Below are positions 43,810 to 51,956 of a stretch of DNA of 64,000 nucleotides, piece by piece (position 1 is the first letter of the stretch; each line of letters starts with the position of its first letter). Both the position numbers and the translations under genes were made by a program. The notes under the pieces are model-generated. The model was not told the origin of the DNA. It did no database searches and saw only the letters and a list, made by a program, of their open reading frames with translations. This DNA is from Planctomycetota bacterium (GTDB lineage Bacteria; Planctomycetota; UBA8742; UBA2392): positions 2,170,001-2,234,000 of the forward strand of contig JADJRK010000001.1 in assembly GCA_016712285.1 (NCBI GenBank), read 5' to 3'.

Positions 43810-46800
43810 ATGACTACCCGATTCCTGCTGACGACTGCTGTCCTGCTGTTTGCGGCCGCTGCGACCGCGCAACCGGCTGTCAACTCATTGTCGCCGACCC
43901 GCCACGACACCGACGCCGCGCCCGGCACAAACGTGACCGCCGGGTTCAGCGCCAACATGGCAACCCCGCCGGCTGGCGCATTTCGCCTGCGCAGCAACAT
44001 GCGCGGCACGCTGCCCGGCGCATACTCAGGCGGCGGCACTTCGCAACTGAGCTTCAACCCCACGGCCAACTTGCTGCCCGGCGAAGAAATCGAAGTCAGC
44101 CTGACCACGGCGTTGACCAGCAGCCAGAGCGTGCCGCTGGCGACAGCCCACGTGTGGCGCTTTCGCGCAGCCGCGGGCCAGACCACCGCTCGCTTTGACC
44201 GGCGCGGCTGGAACACCGGCCTGACCAGCGGCTGGGACACCGAGTTGGGCGACCTCGACAATGACGGCGACCTTGACCTGGTGTGTGTGACGAACGGACA
44301 GAGTTACTTCTACTTGAATGACGGCAGCGGCAACTTCACTTCAAGCGCGCTGGGCACGCCGGATGGCAGCCAGGCGTGCGAGCTGGCTGACATCGACAAC
44401 GACGGCGACCTCGACATCATCGTCGCCAACGCGCGCTGGAGCACGAGCACGGGACAGTACCCCGGCCAGTCGCTGATTTACCTCAACAACGGAAGCGCGG
44501 GATTCAGCAGCACGGTCAACCTCGGGTTGGTCGGGCAGTACGCGCTCGACATTGCGGTCGGCGACCTTGATGGCGATGGCGACACCGACATCGTGATCGG
44601 CAGAGGCAGCGTGCAGGTTGAGCCCAACGACGTCTACATCAACAACGGCGGCGGCAGCTTCACCCGCAAGGGCGTGCTGGTCACGCCCGGATACCCGGCC
44701 GAATACGGCGACAACACCTGGGCGGTGCGCCTTGCCGACGCCGACAACGACGGCGACCTTGACCTGTTCACGGCCAACTTTGATTTCGGCCCGACGCAGT
44801 CCTACATGTTCCTGAACAACGGCAGCGGCGACTTCGACTATCTTCAACACAGCGTCGCCATCGGCGCACCGGCCATCGCGCTGGGCATGGAGGTGGCCGA
44901 CTTCAACGGCGACGGGCGCGTGGACATCGCGTTCGGGCACCTCGGGCAGCCGGCCATGTCTACCTATGACCGGGTCACCGTGTACTACAACGGCGGCGGG
45001 ACGACCTATTCCTCTCCGCAGGTGATGAGCGCAAGCGGCTTTCCCTACGGCGTAGAAGCCGCGGATGTGGACGGCGACGGCGACCTCGACCTCGCGATCG
45101 GCCTCGAAGGCGGCCAGTGCTACGTGCTGGTGAACTCGGGCACGAACTTCAGCAGCGTACTGGCCCTGGGCAGCGGCTCAACCACCGCCCACAAGCTGGC
45201 TTTGGGAGACGTGGACGGCGACGGCGACCTGGATTGCGCCGGGCCTGACCGCGTTTACTACAACGGCAGCAACCCGCCGCTGTTCAACGTGTGGACGGCA
45301 GCGGGCACAGTCACCAATGGTGCAACCGTCAACGTCAGCTACGGCCAGACGCTTTCCTCGCTGGGCCTGAACATCCTTTGCAGTGATTCGGATGGCGACA
45401 ATATTGAAGTCACCGGCACGGTGAGCAACGTGACCACGCAGGGCATCCTGAACAGCGAGTTCAGCAAGGCCAACGCCCCCGCGCCCTCGATGCTGAACCC
45501 GACCACCGGCACCTTCAATCAGGGCGGCGCGAACCACACCGTTTCGCTGACCTGCCAGGACGGTACCGAGACCACGCTGTTCAGCTTCCAGATTGTTGTC
45601 GGCCCCGCGCCCAACGTTGCGCCGACGCTAACGGTCTCAAGCAGCAGCGGCAATGTCGTCAACAATGCGACGCTGAACGTCGCGCACGGGACCAGCCTGG
45701 CTTCGCTGGGCCTTCAGATCAGCGTCAACGACGCCAACGGGCATAACGTCAGTGTCGCGGGCACCGTCAGCGCAAGCACCGGCACGGGCATGCTGAACAG
45801 CGAGTTCAGCAGCGCGTCTGCGCCGGTGGCGTATCAGCTCACCCCCACGACGGGCACTTTCAGCCAGGGCTCAACGCTGCACGTTGTGAACCTGCAGGCC
45901 AGCGACGGCAACGGCGGCAACGCCGCGTTCAGCTTCAGCATCCAGGTCGGTGCAGCCCCACTGCCCGGGATTGAGTTGCATGAAGGCACCGCTGCGGGCA
46001 ACACGATCGTCCATGGCTCGGCGGCTGCGGGAGGCCGCGACTTCGGCAGCCAGGATGTCACCCAGGGCGCGACCGCGGCACTGACCGTGGTGATCGTGAA
46101 CACCGGCAACGCCGCACTCAGCGTCAGCGGCATCGCGCTCACTGGTACCAATGCTGGCGAGTTCGTGTTGAACACCACGGGCACAGCCGCAAGCGTGCAG
46201 CCGGGCAACAACACGTCGTTCAGCATCGCCTTTGATCCCGCAAGCCCCGGCGCCAAGTCGGCTGGCGTCACGCTGACCCACAACGGCAGCGGCACCGCCA
46301 ACCCGTTCACGTTCGCGATTGCGGGCGTCGGCACCAGCGTCGCGACTGCGCCGGTCATGGTGGTCCGCCAGGGCAGCACAGCCGGCCCGGTGCTTGGCAA
46401 CGGCAGTTCGCTTCCCCTGGGCAACTACGACCTCGGGTTCATCTCCACGCCGGTGACGATTGTGGTTGAGAACGCCGGCAACGCAGACCTTCAGCTTGGT
46501 GTGCCCGGGCTCAGCGGCAATGCCCCCGGCCAGTTCACAGCCGACACCACGGGCATGCTGGCTGTGGTTCCGGCGGGCCAGAGCACCAGCTTCACAGTGC
46601 AGTACTTGACCGGCACGGTTGGCGTCCACGATGCCGTGCTGGCCTTTACGCACAATGACGCCAGCACCTCGACCCCGTTCACGCTGGACCTGAGCGCCAC
46701 GACCAACGGGACCTCGGGGCAGGGCAACTCGAGCAGCAGCTCGGGCGGCGGCGGCGGTTGCACCACTGCCCCCGCAAGTGGCGCGTGGTTGCTGTGCCTG

Positions 46801-46845
46801 CTGCCGGCGATTGCCCTGCTGCGCAGGCGCAAACGCGCTTCGTAG
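43810..46845 (+). CDS. FG-GAP/VCBS-repeat surface protein with choice-of-anchor D domains and a Gly-Cys-TM-Arg tail
   Basis: 1011 residues. Signal peptide (MTTRFLLTTAVLLFAAAATAQ). Residues ~35-120 contain a BIg5-like bacterial Ig segment. A seven-blade-like array of FG-GAP/VCBS repeats follows (GDLDNDGDLDLVCVTNG, ADIDNDGDLDIIVANA, GDLDGDGDTDIVIG, ADADNDGDLDLFTAN, ADFNGDGRVDIAFG, ADVDGDGDLDLAIG, GDVDGDGDLDCAG), then two related repeats (TVNVSYGQTLSSLGLNI / TLNVAHGTSLASLGLQI) and choice-of-anchor D Ig-like domains. The C-terminus is SGGGGGC, a hydrophobic helix and RRRKRAS, a sorting-signal-like tail shared with the gene at 58971. Probably displayed at the cell surface. A terminator follows at 46859. 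Confidence 0.9.
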   Translation: MTTRFLLTTAVLLFAAAATAQPAVNSLSPTRHDTDAAPGTNVTAGFSANMATPPAGAFRLRSNMRGTLPGAYSGGGTSQLSFNPTANLLPGEEIEVSLTTALTSSQSVPLATAHVWRFRAAAGQTTARFDRRGWNTGLTSGWDTELGDLDNDGDLDLVCVTNGQSYFYLNDGSGNFTSSALGTPDGSQACELADIDNDGDLDIIVANARWSTSTGQYPGQSLIYLNNGSAGFSSTVNLGLVGQYALDIAVGDLDGDGDTDIVIGRGSVQVEPNDVYINNGGGSFTRKGVLVTPGYPAEYGDNTWAVRLADADNDGDLDLFTANFDFGPTQSYMFLNNGSGDFDYLQHSVAIGAPAIALGMEVADFNGDGRVDIAFGHLGQPAMSTYDRVTVYYNGGGTTYSSPQVMSASGFPYGVEAADVDGDGDLDLAIGLEGGQCYVLVNSGTNFSSVLALGSGSTTAHKLALGDVDGDGDLDCAGPDRVYYNGSNPPLFNVWTAAGTVTNGATVNVSYGQTLSSLGLNILCSDSDGDNIEVTGTVSNVTTQGILNSEFSKANAPAPSMLNPTTGTFNQGGANHTVSLTCQDGTETTLFSFQIVVGPAPNVAPTLTVSSSSGNVVNNATLNVAHGTSLASLGLQISVNDANGHNVSVAGTVSASTGTGMLNSEFSSASAPVAYQLTPTTGTFSQGSTLHVVNLQASDGNGGNAAFSFSIQVGAAPLPGIELHEGTAAGNTIVHGSAAAGGRDFGSQDVTQGATAALTVVIVNTGNAALSVSGIALTGTNAGEFVLNTTGTAASVQPGNNTSFSIAFDPASPGAKSAGVTLTHNGSGTANPFTFAIAGVGTSVATAPVMVVRQGSTAGPVLGNGSSLPLGNYDLGFISTPVTIVVENAGNADLQLGVPGLSGNAPGQFTADTTGMLAVVPAGQSTSFTVQYLTGTVGVHDAVLAFTHNDASTSTPFTLDLSATTNGTSGQGNSSSSSGGGGGCTTAPASGAWLLCLLPAIALLRRRKRAS

Positions 46846-46858
46846 CAGGAGCTGGAAC

Positions 46859-46895
46859 GGTCCCGCGGTCGGAAGTCCTCACCGACCGCGGGACC
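46859..46895 (+). terminator. Hairpin terminator after the FG-GAP protein gene
   Basis: 14-bp perfect stem GGTCCCGCGGTCGG / CCGACCGCGGGACC with a 9-base loop, followed by TTCGTTTC, starting 13 bp after the stop codon. Confidence 0.75.
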
Positions 46896-46924
46896 TTCGT
46901 TTCTATAAAGTGCAAAAGTCTGGC

Positions 46925-47383
46925 TTAGAAACCCGGCAGGCGGCCGCCTCTTACCGGCGCGTCTACGCCCCGGTCGCGGCCCCGAGAGTGGTGGTGCTTG
47001 GCTGACGGCACCGGGTGTTCGGGCGCGGCGGGCGTCTTTTGCGCCGCCACCCTGGCCTCGGGCAACTTCTCCTGCATCCATTGCTCAATCGCGTCATTGC
47101 GCTCCAGGCCCGGCGGACCAAGCCACAGCTTGATGCCCGCGGCTTTCACCGCGTTGAACACCCCCTCTTCGATGTGTTCAGCCACCAGGTCGGTCACGCC
47201 CGCCTCGATCAGTTCGCCGGCCAGGCCGGCTGGCGTGGCGCGTGTGAGCAGCGCCTCTTCTGTCAGCTTGCCGTGCTCGTCGATCAACTCGATGCGGTCA
47301 TGGGTAAACTTTTCATCGTTCAGCCACGCCACGTGGTTGTGCAGCGTCAACACCAGCGCCATTCGTCTGTTTTCGCGTTTCAT
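46925..47383 (-). CDS. NifX/NifB-like cofactor-binding domain protein with His-rich tail
   Basis: 152 residues. The core ~20-110 (HDRIELIDEHGKLTEEALLTRATPAGLAGELIEAGVTDLVAEHIEEGVFNAVKAAGIKLWLGP) matches the dinitrogenase iron-molybdenum cofactor-binding fold (NifX/NifB C-terminal type), which in non-diazotrophs binds iron-sulfur or unknown ligands. The C-terminus is Pro/His/Arg-rich (SAKHHHSRGRDRG), possibly metal-binding. AAGGAGA precedes the ATG at 47383. No nif genes are near. The function in this organism is unknown. Confidence 0.75.
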   Translation of the reverse strand: MKRENRRMALVLTLHNHVAWLNDEKFTHDRIELIDEHGKLTEEALLTRATPAGLAGELIEAGVTDLVAEHIEEGVFNAVKAAGIKLWLGPPGLERNDAIEQWMQEKLPEARVAAQKTPAAPEHPVPSAKHHHSRGRDRGVDAPVRGGRLPGF

Positions 47384-47508
47384 GGGTTCTCCTTACAAAG
47401 TAAGAACCCCGCCCCGGCGCGCGTTCTTCCAGCGACCGGGCGAAAGCCGCTGGAGCCCGCCAGCACGGACTCTTGGACGTTTGCTGTCGTTACGGATTGT
47501 CCCGAGTT

Positions 47509-47766
47509 TTAGCTCGCCCGGGCGAGTGTGCGGACTGACAACACTTCGCCGGCGTGCAGGGGCTCTACATGATGGTCCGGCACAATCACGACGGCGAGCG
47601 TGTTTCCCACGGCGTCGAATACTTCCAACACGGCGCCACGTGACTTTCCATCCTTGCTGGGCGCGAAATCCACGATCGTGGCTACGTCGCCGCGTTTGAG
47701 CCCGTGTTCGGGCACGTCGCGCAGGAGGGCAACTTCCTTGTAGAGCTCAAGTTTTGCCTTCTTCAT
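47509..47766 (-). CDS. DUF4926 domain protein
   Basis: 85 residues: LELYKEVALLRDVPEHGLKRGDVATIVDFAPSKDG...GAVLEVFDAVGNTLAVVIVPDHHVEPL, the DUF4926 pattern (small SH3-like beta-barrel). It overlaps the end of the DUF6883-like gene by 20 bp. The DUF6883/DUF4926 pair recurs in bacterial genomes and has been suggested to be a toxin-antitoxin-like module, though I know of no proven activity. It is the last gene before the NifX-like gene on this strand. Confidence 0.8.
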   Translation of the reverse strand: MKKAKLELYKEVALLRDVPEHGLKRGDVATIVDFAPSKDGKSRGAVLEVFDAVGNTLAVVIVPDHHVEPLHAGEVLSVRTLARAS

Positions 47767-48093
47767 TCGTGGCCTTTCGCTTTGGCGGCATCAACGTCAC
47801 GAAGTAGACGCGGTCGTTGGCCTTCTGCAGCCAGATTGTAACAACGGACAGGTGCTTTTCGTTAGGGCCCTTCAACACGCCTTCCACGCGATATCGCGTA
47901 CCGAACTGATCCGTCTCTGTCTCCTCAGCCTCGCCTTCGGATGCGTGAGCAAGCAAGGCCGCCATCAAGTCATCCGGATTCTCTGCCGTAAAACCGGCAA
48001 GCGCGAGATATCCGGACTTGTCGCCACGCGGGCGCTTGACCAGCAGATAGGCCGTCAGTTTTCGGGCGCGATAATGGGGTCGATGAGCTTCAT
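47747..48093 (-). pseudogene. DUF6883-like gene with a single-base frameshift
   Basis: From the ATG at 48093 the frame reads MKLIDPIIAPEN then stops (TGA). From the same place a -1 shift at the AAAA run (48059-48062) continues as KLTAYLLVKRPRGDKSGYLALAGF and on to a normal end (ATP... GTRYRVEGVLKGPNEKHLSVVTIWLQKANDRVYFVTLMP). Joined, this is a ~115-residue DUF6883 protein with its usual MKL start. One A appears to be missing, so the gene is broken, misassembled, or uses frameshifting. It would be paired with the DUF4926 gene that overlaps its end. Confidence 0.75.
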
Positions 48094-48109
48094 ATGTACC
48101 GCGGTATAT

Positions 48110-49051
48110 CTACTCATTCTCGGGTTTGGTCGTTCCGCCCGGTCTCTTCAGCGTGCCGACCAAATCGCTGATGCGTCGGATGCCGGCGTCCAGCAGGCGC
48201 TGCTTCAGGCCGTTGTGGATGGTCTGGCCGGCGTCAGGCTCCACGAAAAGGATTGTGCCCAGTTGCACCGCGCTGGCGCCCGCGACCATGAATTCCAGCA
48301 CGTCGTCGGCATTGGAGATGCCGCCGATCGCAATCACCGGGATCTTCACCGCGCGCGCGGCTTGCCACACGCAACGCAGCGCCACGGGCTTGATCGCGGG
48401 GCCGCTGAGGCCGCCCGTGAAGTTCGCGACCAGGGGCTCGCGCTTGCGCCAGTTGATCGCCATGCCGACCAGCGTGTTGATGGCGCACACCATGTCGGCG
48501 CCGCCGCGTTCTGCGGCTTTGGCGATGCCGGCGATGTCGGCCACGTTGGGCGAAAGCTTGGCGATAATCGGCAGCCTTGTCTTCGCGCGGCAGGCTGCAA
48601 CCAGCCGCTCGCACGTGCCCGGCTCGGTCGAGAATTGCAGGCCCTCGGCAACGTTGGGGCAACTCAGGTTCAGCTCAAGCGCCGCCACGCCCTCTTCATT
48701 GTCAAAGCGCTCGGTCAGCCAGACGTATTCTTCGAAATCATGGCCGACGATGTTGACGATCGCCTTAGGCCCGAAGCTGCGCATCTTCGGCAGCGTGTTC
48801 TTCACGAACGCCTCATAGCCCTCGTTCTGCAGGCCGATGGCGTTGATCATGCCCGCCGCGGTTTCGGCGGTTCTGGGGTAGGGGTTGCCAAGGCGCGGGT
48901 TGCGGCTGATGCTTTTGCCGACGAGGGCGCCGTAGACGGAAAGGTCGTGGTAGCGGTCGAGCTCTTTGCCATAGCCGCTGCACCCGCTGGCGGTCATGAG
49001 CGGCGACGAAAGCTCAAGCGGGCCGAGCTTGACGGAAAGATCAAGCGGCAT
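48110..49051 (-). CDS. pyrD: Dihydroorotate dehydrogenase
   Basis: 313 residues. Oxidises dihydroorotate to orotate in pyrimidine synthesis with FMN. Motifs: SSPLMTASGCSGYGKEL, SISRNPRLGNPYPRTAET, GMINAIGLQNEGYEAF, ELNLSCPNVAEGLQF (catalytic Cys), KLSPNVADIAGIAKAAERGGAD, NTLVGMAINWRKREPLVANFTGGLSGPAIKPVAL, and the FMN-phosphate site IPVIAIGGISNADDVLEFMVAGASAVQLGT. It is of the class 1B type by size and motif, though the electron-transfer subunit PyrK is not adjacent. GGAGG precedes the ATG at 49051, which overlaps the lspA stop by 11 bp. Confidence 0.94.
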   Translation of the reverse strand: MPLDLSVKLGPLELSSPLMTASGCSGYGKELDRYHDLSVYGALVGKSISRNPRLGNPYPRTAETAAGMINAIGLQNEGYEAFVKNTLPKMRSFGPKAIVNIVGHDFEEYVWLTERFDNEEGVAALELNLSCPNVAEGLQFSTEPGTCERLVAACRAKTRLPIIAKLSPNVADIAGIAKAAERGGADMVCAINTLVGMAINWRKREPLVANFTGGLSGPAIKPVALRCVWQAARAVKIPVIAIGGISNADDVLEFMVAGASAVQLGTILFVEPDAGQTIHNGLKQRLLDAGIRRISDLVGTLKRPGGTTKPENE

Positions 49052-49655
49052 TGGTTGCCTCCGTCTGCGGCTCCGGCTTGGGCTCGGGTTTGGATTCTGG
49101 TTTAGGCTTGGCGCGCTTGGGGTCTTTGCGAAAGCTGATGGCGAGCAGCATGCCGACGCCCAGCATGATCCACGCGTCGGCCACGTTCCAGATCGGCCAG
49201 CGGCGCGGGATCTCGAAGAACAGGATCTTGGTGCCGTGGCCCGGCAGGTCGAAGTCAAAGTACACAAAGTCGCGCACATGGCCCAGCAACAGGCGGTCAT
49301 AGAGGTTGCCGATGGCCCCGGCGGTCACCAGCGCCAGCGCCACCAGAAAGAAGCGGCGCGAAGGCGGCGACTTGTACATGTACACGAGCAGCGCGCTCAG
49401 CACGACGGCAGCGATCAGCGCCAGCAAGCCCGGGTTGCCGTGCAAGATGCTGAACGCCGCGCCCTCATTTTCGGCCCACTTCCAGCTGATCCAGCGGCCG
49501 ATCACGGGCGTGACCTCAGGGTCAGTCGGGCGCACAACGCTGTCGGCCCAGGCCTTGGAGGCGATGTCGGCGACAAGGCCCACCAGCAGCACGATCCAGA
49601 ACAGGCCTTTGCGGGTGAACGCGCGCTGCAACGGTGTCAGGGTAGGCTCAGCCAT
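49041..49655 (-). CDS. lspA: Prolipoprotein signal peptidase (signal peptidase II)
   Basis: 204 residues, inner membrane. Cleaves prolipoprotein signal peptides. Four hydrophobic helices. The catalytic aspartates are in GAIGNLYDRLLLGHVRDFVYFDF and WPIWNVADAWIMLGV (NxxD and NxAD motifs), with SKAWA and NEGAAFSILHGN also conserved. The C-terminal tail is Lys/Pro/Glu-rich. The ATG at 49655 is favoured because helix 1 (FWIVLLVGLVADIASKAW) starts ~16 residues later. Overlaps pyrD by 11 bp, so the two are coupled. Its substrates in this window include the lipoproteins at 50879 and 60867. Confidence 0.94.
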   Translation of the reverse strand: MAEPTLTPLQRAFTRKGLFWIVLLVGLVADIASKAWADSVVRPTDPEVTPVIGRWISWKWAENEGAAFSILHGNPGLLALIAAVVLSALLVYMYKSPPSRRFFLVALALVTAGAIGNLYDRLLLGHVRDFVYFDFDLPGHGTKILFFEIPRRWPIWNVADAWIMLGVGMLLAISFRKDPKRAKPKPESKPEPKPEPQTEATNAA

Positions 49656-49728
49656 GGCGCGAATGTACGGGCAGGCCCGCGAGGCGGCAAGGCGTGGGCG
49701 GATGGCGCGGCGGAAGTATGCTGGCGCC

Positions 49729-50889
49729 ATGGCCTCGCTGTACCTCCACATTCCGTTCTGCGTGCGCAAGTGCGAGTACTGTGACTTCGTAAGCGGCGTC
49801 GCCGGCGAAGCCGAGATTGACCGCTACCTGCGCGCGCTTGACCGCGAGCTGGAACTGCGCTTCCCCGGTGGGTTGGCGCCCGACACGGTCTTCATCGGCG
49901 GCGGCACGCCCACGCGGCTCAGCGCCGCGCAGTGGCTGACGCTGGGGGCAATTCTGCGCCGGCGGCTTGACCTGTCGCGCTGCGCCGAGTTCACCAGCGA
50001 GATCAACCCCGGCACCCTGACGCCTGAGAAGGCCGACGCCCTGCGCGCGGCGGGCGTAGACCGCGCCAGCTTCGGTGTCCAGAGCTTCAACACCCGCTAT
50101 CTGCAGGGGCTGGGCCGCGCCTACGAAGCCGGCACCGCGACCGCCGCCGTACAGATGGCACGCGATGCCGGCATTGCGCGCGTGAGCATGGACCTGATGT
50201 TCGCGCTGCCGGGCCAGACGCTGGCTGAGTTGCGCGAAGATGTTGAAGCCGCGCTGGCCCACGACACCGAGCACCTGAGCCTGTACGCCCTGACCTACGA
50301 GGACGACACGCCGTTGACGCGTCAATTGCAGACGGGCGCCGTGACCCCGTGCCCCGAGGAGCTTGAGCGCGAAATGTTCGGGCTGGTCGGCGATATGCTG
50401 GCTGCGCGCGGGTTGCCGCGTTACGAGGTCAGCAACTTCGCGCGCCTCGGCGCTGAGTGTCGCCACAACGTTGTATACTGGACACTGGGTGAGTGGCACG
50501 GCGTTGGTGCCGCCGCCCACGGGCTGATCGGCGGGCAGGTACATCGCAACCCGCCCGACTGGAAGTTGTACTGTGACGCGATCGAAGCCGGCCATCTGGC
50601 ACTGCAATTCGAGGCCGCAATGCCGCGCTTTGAGCGGGCCGAGACGCTGCTGCTGATGGGCCTGAGACTGACGCAGGGCGTTGAGTTGCGCCGCTTTCGC
50701 CAGTTTGCCGGCGACGACTTCACGACTCTGTGCGCCGAGCCTGCGGCACGGCTGATCGAGCAGGGCCTGCTGGAATTGACGGACACGCGCGTGCGCTGCA
50801 CGAACGAAGGGCTGTTCGTGCTCGACGAGATCATTGTGCAACTCGCGGCAGGCATGAAAGCAATGCCGGGAACAACGAATGACCAGTAG
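49729..50889 (+). CDS. hemW: HemW-like radical SAM protein (coproporphyrinogen III oxidase family)
   Basis: 386 residues. The radical SAM cluster is CVRKCEYCDF (CX3CX2C; the fourth Cys of HemN is Phe, as in HemW), followed by FIGGGTPTRL, the SAM region FTSEINPGTLTPEKADALRAAGVDRASFGVQSFN and SMDLMFALPGQTLAE. The HemW/HemN C-terminal domain follows. HemW is thought to be a haem chaperone, not an oxidase. The ATG at 49729 is chosen as homology starts directly there. Divergent from lspA (73 bp) and overlapping the protease gene by 11 bp. Confidence 0.9.
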   Translation: MASLYLHIPFCVRKCEYCDFVSGVAGEAEIDRYLRALDRELELRFPGGLAPDTVFIGGGTPTRLSAAQWLTLGAILRRRLDLSRCAEFTSEINPGTLTPEKADALRAAGVDRASFGVQSFNTRYLQGLGRAYEAGTATAAVQMARDAGIARVSMDLMFALPGQTLAELREDVEAALAHDTEHLSLYALTYEDDTPLTRQLQTGAVTPCPEELEREMFGLVGDMLAARGLPRYEVSNFARLGAECRHNVVYWTLGEWHGVGAAAHGLIGGQVHRNPPDWKLYCDAIEAGHLALQFEAAMPRFERAETLLLMGLRLTQGVELRRFRQFAGDDFTTLCAEPAARLIEQGLLELTDTRVRCTNEGLFVLDEIIVQLAAGMKAMPGTTNDQ

Positions 50890-51955
50890 CCAGCGACCAG
50901 TTAGCAGTACACAGCGGCCATTGCGACGCATTGGCTGTTTGCTGCTACTGGTGGGTCACTTGCTCTTTCTCGCCGGGTGCAGCACCGCGCCGCGCAGTGT
51001 GGTGCCGCTGCCGGGCGACGACCATGAACTCACGGGCCTCGAGAAAGCACAGCTGGCTGTGGTGGCTCTCGTTGTTGAGCAGGGAAGCAACGGCGACAGC
51101 TATGGCGCGGGCGTTGTGTTCGATACGCAGGGCCACATCCTGACCGTGCACCACGTGATCGACGGCGCCACCCGCATACTTGTCCTGCTGTCGGGCGGCT
51201 ACACGGTGCGGGCCGACGTCGTCGCGGTGGACCCGGTGTTCGACTTCGCGATTCTGCGCGCAGAGATGTTCCTGCCTGAGCGCATGCGCCCCGCCGACTT
51301 GGCCACAGACCTGCCGCGCCCCGGCGACACGGTCTGGAACCTGGGTAACCCCTTTGGCACATCGCGTTTCGGCGGCGAGCCCAGTGTGGGCCGCGGCGTG
51401 ATCAGCGCCCTGCACCGAAGCTACCTGAATGAAGAAACCGGCAGGCTGTACCTGGATGGCATCCAGCACGACGCGCCCACCAACCCAGGCAACAGCGGCG
51501 GCGGCATCTTCAATGAACGCGGCGAACTGCTGGGCCTGAACGCCCTGATCACCACCATGCGCGAAACACCCGGCGACTCCGGCGTCGCGTTTGCATTGCC
51601 CGCACACGTGATTCGCAACGTCGCGGCGCGCCTGCTGCGCGGCGAAACCGTTACCCACGGCTGGCTCGGTGCCGAGCGCTACAAGCAAGCCGCCGAGATT
51701 TTCCCGCAAGGTCACGGTCGCCTGCGCGCGGTATTCGGGCCGCTGGCACAGGGCGGGCCCGCCAGCGCCGCGGGGTTCATGCCCGGCGATGTGATCATCA
51801 AGGTCGGCGGCCACGAGGTATTCGGCCTGCACGAGATCCTTAGCCTTGAAGATGCGCTGATTCCTGGACAGCCGGTCAAGCTGACCATCAACCGCGCGGG
51901 CCGCGAGTTTGATCTTGATCTGGTCGTCGGCGCGCGCCCTTGGCCTTGGGGGTAA
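50879..51955 (+). CDS. Lipoprotein trypsin-like serine protease with PDZ domain (HtrA/Deg-like)
   Basis: 358 residues. Lipobox LFLAGC near residue 34 makes it a membrane lipoprotein. The protease domain has His in LTVHHVID, Asp in DPVFDFAIL and Ser in APTNPGNSGGGIFNERGE, an intact triad. A PDZ domain follows (VFGPLAQGGPASAAGFMPGDVIIKVGGHEVFGLHEILSLEDALIPGQPVKLTINRAGRE). One PDZ, as in DegS-type proteins, suggests envelope quality control or signalling. It overlaps hemW by 11 bp and is convergent with the cyclase gene, 1 bp between stops. Confidence 0.92.
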   Translation: MTSSQRPVSSTQRPLRRIGCLLLLVGHLLFLAGCSTAPRSVVPLPGDDHELTGLEKAQLAVVALVVEQGSNGDSYGAGVVFDTQGHILTVHHVIDGATRILVLLSGGYTVRADVVAVDPVFDFAILRAEMFLPERMRPADLATDLPRPGDTVWNLGNPFGTSRFGGEPSVGRGVISALHRSYLNEETGRLYLDGIQHDAPTNPGNSGGGIFNERGELLGLNALITTMRETPGDSGVAFALPAHVIRNVAARLLRGETVTHGWLGAERYKQAAEIFPQGHGRLRAVFGPLAQGGPASAAGFMPGDVIIKVGGHEVFGLHEILSLEDALIPGQPVKLTINRAGREFDLDLVVGARPWPWG

Positions 51956-51956
51956 G

